Shown one piece after another: positions 57,467-64,000 of a DNA stretch of 64,000 nucleotides (the first letter of the stretch is position 1; every line of letters starts with the position of its first letter). The stretch is from Zantedeschia hybrid cultivar. Its lineage: Eukaryota; Streptophyta; Magnoliopsida; Alismatales; Araceae. The notes under the pieces were generated by a model that was not told the origin of the DNA, did not search any database, and saw only the letters and a program-made list of their open reading frames with translations. The translations under genes were made by a program, and so were the position numbers. The DNA is taken from assembly GCA_030544215.1 (NCBI GenBank), contig JARZZO010000004.1:16666501-16730500 (forward strand), written 5' to 3'.

Positions 57467-57900
57467 CCACCACCGGATGCTCCTTTCTAGACTCTGTCAT
57501 CTGGTCTTGGTAATTCATGTTCTTCTCTTTCTTCCTAGTCTTCCAGAGATGATCTTCTCATTACTATTACTGCAGCACTATTCACCTGTTTAGTATTGGA
57601 TTTACACCACTTTCTTCTATGACCCAAACTCCCACACGGAAGGCACATCACCGAATTGCTATATTGGTTGTTCCAGCCCTCTCTCAAGGCATTTGGAGGA
57701 TCAGCCCTTGAACAAGAAACGGCCACCAGTGGACCTGGCCAAAGGCTTCTGTCACGAAGCTCCACCTTTCCTCTTCCTGAGGACTATAGTCCACACATCA
57801 GCTTCTTGCACAGAATTTCTAGCCACCTTGTATCGGCAGGAATGGTAGTTTGGGAGGGGGGAAGTAAAGGTGAAAGTCCTGCACTCTTATGCAGTTGTTA
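57467..57900 (-). pseudogene. Zinc-knuckle protein fragment (LINE ORF1-like)
   Basis: The minus frame 57765-57535 contains CLPCGSLGHRRKWC (57645-57604), a C-x2-C-x4-H-x4-C zinc knuckle preceded by a YSNSV.. segment, as in the DUF4283/zinc-knuckle proteins of plant LINEs. The upstream part (57900-57770) has a stop. The frame runs into the MITE at 57466. A nucleic-acid-binding role is likely from the knuckle alone; LINE origin is an inference. Confidence 0.5.
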
Positions 57901-58173
57901 TTAGCTGGATTGTGCACATTTTATGCTCCCTAACATAAAAATATGACCAATAAGTTTGTCTAAGAACCTGACCTTTCAATTCTTACAATCAATAAGATTC
58001 GAGTATATAAGTTAATGGGGATGCACTTTTTGTTTCCAGTTCACAGTGGGCACCCATGTGAGGTCTTTTGATAAACTTTTATCCACATGGACTAGTAAAG
58101 ATCTTTGATTTTCGCCTTACCCTGTGTGGTAATTATTGATGGATAATTGACAGTTCTTATTCTTCAATTGCAG

Positions 58174-58491
58174 TTTGGACTTATCTTTGAGGACCAACAC
58201 CAAGTGGGTGACATCGTAAAAGTACCTAAGCTGCTTCATAAGCAGCTCAAGGAAGTTGAGATTCATGGGTACTTCGGCTTAAGGAATCAAAAGGCACTCA
58301 TGACCTGCATTATGAACAATGCAAGCTCTCTCAAACTGATCAAACTCAGCCATTCATTTAAACTTTTTCATGAAGATACCATTTCGATGCGTAAGAAAAA
58401 GGGACTGGAGGCTGAATTTTTGTTTGGTAGGGCCTTTGAAGACCTGTGCAAGAATGCGCCACCTGGTGTTAAATTAGTTGAAATTAGTTAG
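58174..58491 (+). pseudogene. FBD-domain terminal exon (F-box/LRR family), orphan
   Basis: After a good acceptor (TTGCAG, 58168-58173) about 105 codons run to TAG 58491. LLHKQLKEVEIHGYFGLRNQ and IMNNASSLKLIKLS fit the FBD domain at the C-terminus of plant F-box/LRR proteins, which serve in SCF ubiquitin ligases. The exons for F-box and LRR are not seen upstream, where the zinc-knuckle debris lies. It may be a gene fragment. Confidence 0.55.
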
Positions 58492-59848
58492 TGTGGAAGA
58501 AGCCCTTCCATTACGAAGCTGTCCAGGGTGATCCATAGATCCATGGAAAATGTCCATTGCTTCCCGGCGTATTTAAATTGCTTCCAGTTTCAATTTAAGT
58601 TCATTTCAAACTGTGTGAACTTAGCACCGTCCTGTTACATATCATTGAAAAGGGTTTTGCTGATAACTGTGGCTTACGTTACGAGAGGAGTCTTCTAATG
58701 TTTTAGCTATGATAAACTGCTTTTTTGTGCCTTGCCAAGTGGCATCGCTAGCCAATGAAAATACAGGAAGAGAATACCGATATGCCTAGGTGATGCAATT
58801 AATAAGCCGTGAATTTTCTAAACAACATGTTTGCTTGGTCCCATGACAAACACTAGAAGGGGAGGTAACTTGGGGATAATTACATATGCATCCCCAAAGT
58901 CTATGATAATCCATTAATACCCACACATTCTTTCTGACAGGACCCTCATAATAAAGGATGGTGTCTCAGTTATTCCTTCTTGGTTCCAGCATTGATTCCA
59001 AGAGTATTCCAGTGAAAGTATAAATAACGCATAATTGAGATGTAAAATATAAGATTTTAGGGGTTACATGGTAGAATATGCAAGATTTTAAGGTTATATG
59101 GTCATTTTGATCATGTGAAGTAAGTAAACAAAGGGTAGGTTCCCTTTAAGTAAGCGTAAACAATGGCAGGGAAATATATGACCTGTTGTTCCGAGGATAT
59201 ACATCATAATATAACGAATATGGGTATACGCAATAAAAGATTATGATTTTGGGGTGTATATGTAATTATCCCCATAACGTTCTCAACTATTAAAAAAAAT
59301 AGGAGCTACAGATGAAAGTGTCCAAATGCAAAGAGAAGAATGAGAGAAAACACAAGCAAGTTACATCCCGCAAACGATTGCTTTAATAGACGACTTGATA
59401 TTGGCCTGCATTAACAATCCAAGACTTCTTTAGAAAATTTTCTTAATTAGTATTAAATCTAAAAGCCAGTTAATATGATATCTAGCTACTCGTACGTGGC
59501 TTAATCCTTATTCGTTAAGTGCTCCAACAGAATCGTGCCTATAACTCTGCACAATTTTCTAGGGCTATTACGGTTAACAACAATGTAAAGGAAGGTACAT
59601 ATATAAAAAATGTAAGATATATATATGCAGCCCCTCTAAAATCTGACATGTTACATTATATCCTCATCTTGTATTGTTACGTAATATTATCATCATCAAC
59701 AATAGCAACATCATCATTATCAAAGTTTTATCCCATTAATTAAGGTTGGCCACATGATTCTTATCCCACCATTTTATTTTGCGAATGACACTTGTATTTG
59801 AGTAAAACCTTACATAGCCAGGTGGCACTACTTGGTAGTGCAGCTAGA
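58492..59848. other. Intergenic DNA, nothing recognised
   Basis: No gene, RNA or element boundary could be supported here. Confidence 0.4.
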
Positions 59849-60112
59849 AAAAAATTAAAAATTTTGATCCCCCCCCCCCCAAGATGCATGCATGTCCATA
59901 TAGGACAATCTCCAATCAGATGGCCCAAAAAGATTTAAAAAATAAAAAAGTGGGCCCCATTGAACGGTTAAAAGAATCATTTTGTACTATTTATTGGGGT
60001 TCGATTTTTTATTTTTGTAGGCAATTTTGAGTCATCCGATTGGAGATCAACTTATATGAACATGTGGTCAAATTGGGATCGACTTAAAAATCACTTAAAA
60101 AAAGGGATGCAT
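59849..60112. mobile_element. Foldback MITE
   Basis: Left arm (CATATAGGACAATCTCCAATC, GATGGCCCAAAA, GTGGGCCCCA) and right arm (TGGGGTTCGATTTTTTA, GATTGGAGATCAACTTATATG) are inverted copies over ~110 bp. The left arm starts with a C-run at 59869. Ends and target duplication are not sharply defined. Confidence 0.75.
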
Positions 60113-60344
60113 GTCCAGGCATAGTAGCATCATGTGGCGATGCAACAAGTGTTATTCTTTATATTTAGGCTAGGCAGGTCAAATCTTTGCTTACAACATC
60201 TGACCACTGCATTTTACCCTTCCAAAGTTCCCTTATTATCCTTAGTCTCACCTTCCAACAGTTTGGCTGCTAGGTCACATAATTAGACTATCTGAGTCTA
60301 TTTTCCGTTCAACTTAATGTTAATAGGAGTTACACATAAGTCTC

Positions 60345-61010
60345 TATGTATTTGTCATGCCAAATATTATTTGTTATAGTCTATCTACACCTCTATCTCA
60401 ACATCCTCATCTCTGCTACATATAATTCTTATCCATGTTCCTTTCTTACAGCCTAGCACTTAGTACTATACATCACAGTAACTCAAGTCTGACTTGTTGC
60501 ACTAATCCATAATGCTGAACTAGGGGTCGGTGCAGTGGGTTAAAAAAATTTACTTTTTTATTTTTTTTAGGTGGGCCTAAGGTAGCCTACACATCCTTAC
60601 AGGTAGATCTCCACAGCTTAAAACAAATCTGAAAAATAAAAAATCGAGCCCCAATAAATAGTAAAAAAATGTGTTTAATGAGTCAGCCTAATAATAGTTT
60701 TTTTTTTATTTTTCATATTTTTTTTGGGTCGTCCGATCAAAGATCGGACTATATGCACATGTGAGGCACCTTGGAACCCACCAAAAAAGAAATCATTTTT
60801 TTTTTAACCCACTGCATTGACCCTAAGTGTAGCACTAGGTTCAGTGTAGCATGTATTACTCTAGCAATTCTCACAATAATTCTACTGGAGACCTCTTTAG
60901 GACTCCCGACATACTTCTCCATTTCAACTAACTTATCTTAACCCTATGTATGACATCCTCTTAAATCTCTTATGAATAGTAAAACCTAAATATTGAAAGT
61001 TAGGATAATA
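60345..61010 (-). pseudogene. LINE reverse-transcriptase C-terminal relic, split by a MITE
   Basis: Minus-strand reading gives EDVIHRVKIS.LKWRSMSGVL (61005-60940), then after the MITE a KC.AVRKEHG..LYVAEMRMLR block (60460-60395). These are the successive blocks near the end of plant LINE reverse transcriptases, in the right order. Several stops; inactive. Confidence 0.7.
60524..60823. mobile_element. 300-bp foldback MITE (Tourist/Harbinger-like ends)
   Basis: Ends GGGTCGGTGCAGTGGGTT and AACCCACTGCATTGACCC are inverted repeats, and similarity continues inward over ~130 bp. Flanking trinucleotides are TAG and TAA, close to the 3-bp TWA target expected for Harbinger-type MITEs. The centre (AAAATCGAGCCCCAATAAATAG) resembles the MITE at 59849, so both belong to one broader family. 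It interrupts a LINE relic. Confidence 0.8.
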
Positions 61011-61052
61011 CTTGATGCACTGCATATACTTGATGTATTGCATGGAGTGCAA

Positions 61053-61960
61053 TCAATCAGTCTCACCTAAATCCTTCATCTCGAATATAGAGGATAACCA
61101 CTCTTGAGTGGTTTTGATTAACTTTATGTCATTTCCGACTAGCAATATATCATCACCATATAAAGAGAGAATGAGAACACTTTTCTTAACTTTTTTAACA
61201 TAGACACAGTGGTCCTCTTCGGTCATTTTAAAGCCAATTGAAATGATTGGTTGGTGGAATCGATAATACCACTGTCTAGACGACTGCTTGAGACCATATA
61301 TGGAATGTTTTAAGCAGCACACTTTGCACTCTTGTTCTTCAGCTTTGCAGTCTACAGGTTGAGCCATATAGATCTTTTTGTCTAATTCTATATTGAGAAA
61401 AGCTGTCTTTATATCTATCTGGAACAATTCCCAATCTAGATGAGCGATGATAGCCAAAATAAGACAAATAGAGGTGAATCTCACCACCGGGAAGAATGTC
61501 TATTCGTAGTCTATTCCCTCTAATTCTGTATAACCTTTTGCAGGAGTTAGGTTTTATACTTGTCAATTGACCCATCAGCCTTACGTTTGACTTTAAAAAC
61601 TCACTTATTTCCAATAGCCTTGCTTCTAAGTGGTTGATCAACCAACTTCCATACTATGTTCTTAGTAATTGAATTCATTTTTTCCCTCATCACAGCTATC
61701 CACTTTTTTTAGTCAAGTGAGGTCATTGCTTCCTGGTAGGATACAGGCTCATCAGCATCCACAAAAGTACACATGAATGATTCCCTTTCAATCGTAAAAC
61801 GACGTCGAAAGATATGTCCATGTTGACTTCTACAAAGCAAAGCATTAAGTAGTTCACTCCTATTGTCTATTGGAACATTCTCACTGTCTTCGACAACTTT
61901 TGGGATGAGACTAATTCCCCCCGTACTAAAAGACTTAGTGTTCTCAGCATGATCTTGCAA
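61053..61960 (-). pseudogene. pol: Copia reverse transcriptase (RVT_2) relic
   Basis: Readable from about 61960 through broken frames; the best part is 61487-61053: FTSICLILAIIAHLDWELFQ, DIKTAFLN, SIYGLKQSSRQWYYRFHQ and LSLYGDDILLVGND. The active site at 61160-61149 is YGDD, while copia usually has YVDD. The frame ends after FEMKDLGETD at a stop, and the usual following blocks are absent. Confidence 0.85.
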
Positions 61961-62095
61961 GTCATATAACTATATGTCCTGCCTAGCCTCTCCTATAGAT
62001 GGGTAATCTCCCTAGATGAAGACCACATCTCAGACCTCTTTCTCAGTCATTCTTGTCACCATCCATCACATAGTCCTTAGATTGCTCAAGATATC

Positions 62096-62800
62096 TTATG
62101 AACACCTGTTTGCTAACTCTAGGATCCAACTTTCTATACTTAAAGGAGGTACTATGAACAGATCCAACTGATGCCCACGGGCGAAAGTCCAAGTAAGGTT
62201 TTCAGCTTTCCATAGTTCATAGGGAGTTGGAGGTATTGACTTAGAAGGCACTCGGTTCGGGATATAGGCAGCAGTCAATAGTGCATCCCCCCAGAAATTT
62301 ATTGGAAGGTTAATTTGCGCCATCTTCAATCGAACCATCTCCATAAGAGTACGATTCCTCCTCTCAGCAACACCATTTTACTGCGGAGTATAAGGAATAG
62401 TAAGCTGTCTGCGAATTCATTTCTCTTCACATAACTCTCTAAACTGATCTGAGAGATATTCTATGCCCCTATGAGTGCGAAGAGACTTAATGCTCCTCTT
62501 TTTATCATTCTCTACCTCAGCCATAAAATGCTTAAAACAAGTTAAGGCCTCTGAGTGATGGGAGAGAAGATAAAGTGAACCATAGCGAGAATAGTCACCT
62601 ATAAAAGTGATAAAGTAAGATTCGTCATAACGTGCCCTCACATTTAAAGGTCTACATATGTCTAAGTGGATTAGCTCTAGTAGGCGAGAGGCCCTCTTGG
62701 CCTTCCCAAATGACTTTCTATAGGCTCCTGTCAACCATGGCTCATAGACAGGGAGACTCACCTTAGTGAGAGACCCCAATAGGTCTTCTCGAGTCAATCA
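62096..62800 (-). pseudogene. pol: Copia integrase relic
   Basis: The frame 62797-62417 has KAKRASRLLELIHLDICRPLN and YFITFIGDYSRYGSLYLL; Asp residues fit the integrase core. The stretch up to 62344 holds a shift, after which LPINFWGDALLTAAYIPNRV and PPTPYELW give the end of the core. Inactive as read. Confidence 0.8.
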
Positions 62801-62929
62801 GCTCATTCTCTTCTATCCTATGTGTCCCAGTCTTGCATGCCATGATACAGATTCAGAAAGGATATCAGAAGAAGATACAATTAATGAAATAGAATCATTA
62901 TTTTCCTGGGCCTCTTTGCCTTAGGTCCG

Positions 62930-63569
62930 TTTGTATCAGCTACCAGTGCACTATGACGAGTCGCCTCTTTATGCTCCTCTTCCAACTCTAGATGACGTGA
63001 AATGTCACGGAAATTTTGATGCTTTCGTTATGAGTTAGCACTAGTTTGAGATACTCCCAAGAAGAACCAGGAAGGGACCTCAGTACGGCAAGTATCTACT
63101 GCTCATATGAGAGTTCAATGCCAACTGTCTTCAATTCTCTTATCATCGAAGACATCATCATCAAGTGTTCTGCCATAGAATGCTTTAGGTCCATCATGTA
63201 TTGATTAAACTTCAAAGTTAAGGCCCTTAACCTCGTTACTAATGTGCCTCCATATTAGAGCTTCAATTGCTCCCACATTTTTTTTGCAGTTTTATAACTC
63301 TCAAATTCTTTGATAAGGTCATCGTACATACAGCTTAACATAATATAGCATGCACTTTTGTCCTTATTCAACCAACTTATCATAAGCTTGTTTGTCAAGA
63401 TTGACTTGTGCAAGCGGTCCATCATCTAATGGTAGTAACATCATATTGGTCAAGGTCTCAAGTACCTCCTTCTGTTAAAGACATATTGAATTTTTTTGTG
63501 TCTCATATAATTTTTGTCTTTTTATTTATCTTGACCGGACAACTCATGGTATAAACCTTTAGTGGCCAT
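62930..63569 (-). pseudogene. gag: Copia gag relic
   Basis: ATG 63569 opens MATKGLYHELSGQDK then a stop. Blocks further on in shifting frames (FNQYMMDLKHSMAEHLMMM, AVLRSLPGSSWEYLK, ISRHLELEEEH) match the UBN2-type gag of plant copia elements. The zinc knuckle is not readable before the integrase. Confidence 0.7.
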
Positions 63570-64000
63570 TGTTACCTTCTACATTACGTAAGAAAAAAAA
63601 TTAGGCATGATGTAAAAAATTATAGGTCACATTCTTTTAAAATGCATGATAAGTATAGGTAACGCATTTCCTAAATATAACACACATATGAAGGAGGGAT
63701 ATATTGATCGCATCACAAAAAAAAAAAAAAAACATTATGCTACTACAGATCAATATAACAAACATATACATGCAGTTCATTAATAACTAAAAAATGAACT
63801 ACCCCCTCCCTTAAATTGTAACGAGTGTGTCCAATAATCATTAAATAAAAAATAACCAGATAGCCAGTGTCCTAGTTAGTCCATCATCTTAGCAATATTA
63901 AAGTCTAAAGTTCATATATAGTCCAAAATTACATTGCTCAAATTGTATGACTCGGGAATCGATTCTGATCGGCTCTTAATAATTACAATAAAAATGGATG
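63570..64000. other. AT-rich DNA at the right edge
   Basis: No gene. Contains an A-run near 63716-63732. No LTR end or primer site for the copia relic was found. Confidence 0.4.

Larger units (their letters stand above)
61035..63569 (-). mobile_element. Degenerate copia element, gag to RT, minus strand
   Basis: Gag, integrase and RT follow in copia order on the minus strand. The 3' side ends inside RT near 61035 with RNase H and LTR missing. No primer site or LTR is seen before gag up to 64000. Stops and shifts occur in all parts. Confidence 0.85.

Overview
The window is repeat-dense nuclear DNA from a flowering plant. It holds plant LTR retrotransposon lineages with tRNA-Met and TGGCGCC-type primer sites, hAT and MITE elements, spliced exons with GT..AG borders, and fragments of plant gene families (Qa-SNARE syntaxin, CC-NBS-LRR, FBD). 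I cannot name the species. No complete host gene, tRNA, rRNA, CRISPR array or bacterial-type operon was found.

Layout. 1-3302: the tail of an LTR, then two diverged copies of a ~1.6 kb tandem repeat. 4023-18379: a complete 14.36 kb Ty3/gypsy element of the Tat/Ogre type (+). It has 1.32 kb LTRs about 98% identical, a perfect 5-bp target duplication TTCGT, and gag, protease with G-patch, an unrecognised middle frame, RT-RNase H, a second RNase H and integrase. The frame is broken by a few stops and shifts. Its LTRs and leaders carry at least 12 hairpins sharing one apex. 19472-21425: relic of a chromovirus-like gypsy element. 21542-25140: AT-rich DNA with microsatellite, minisatellite and motif arrays. 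25200-26040: GC-rich segment. 26674-36146: old degenerate gypsy element (+) with an antisense coiled-coil frame near its 3' end.

36235-41931: host-gene debris on both strands: a possible first exon (+), a CC exon and LRR remnants of NBS-LRR genes (-), and four phase-consistent exons of a syntaxin gene (-) whose membrane anchor and N-terminus are not seen. 42014-46490: a copia-type LTR with primer site, followed by a GC-rich unknown ORF that is split by a 1.55 kb solo LTR (TSD GGGCG); the two halves are in the same frame across the insertion. 46634-54529: a minus-strand gypsy relic (LTR, gag, protease) interrupted by a 4985-bp hAT transposon (47410-52394) with 7/8-matching target duplication. 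55105-58491: copia RNase H scrap, a zinc-knuckle ORF split by a 669-bp hAT-type MITE with perfect CCACCACC duplication, and an orphan FBD exon (+). 59849-61010: two foldback MITEs, one inside a LINE reverse-transcriptase remnant. 61035-63569: a minus-strand copia relic.

The window is therefore a history of nested insertions rather than a working gene cluster. The most unusual signals are the repeated GCGTC..GACGC hairpins of the Tat element, its stepwise -1 frame layout with an unrecognised 230-codon frame, and the GC-rich repeat ORF cut by a solo LTR. All calls come from reading the sequence; no database search was run.
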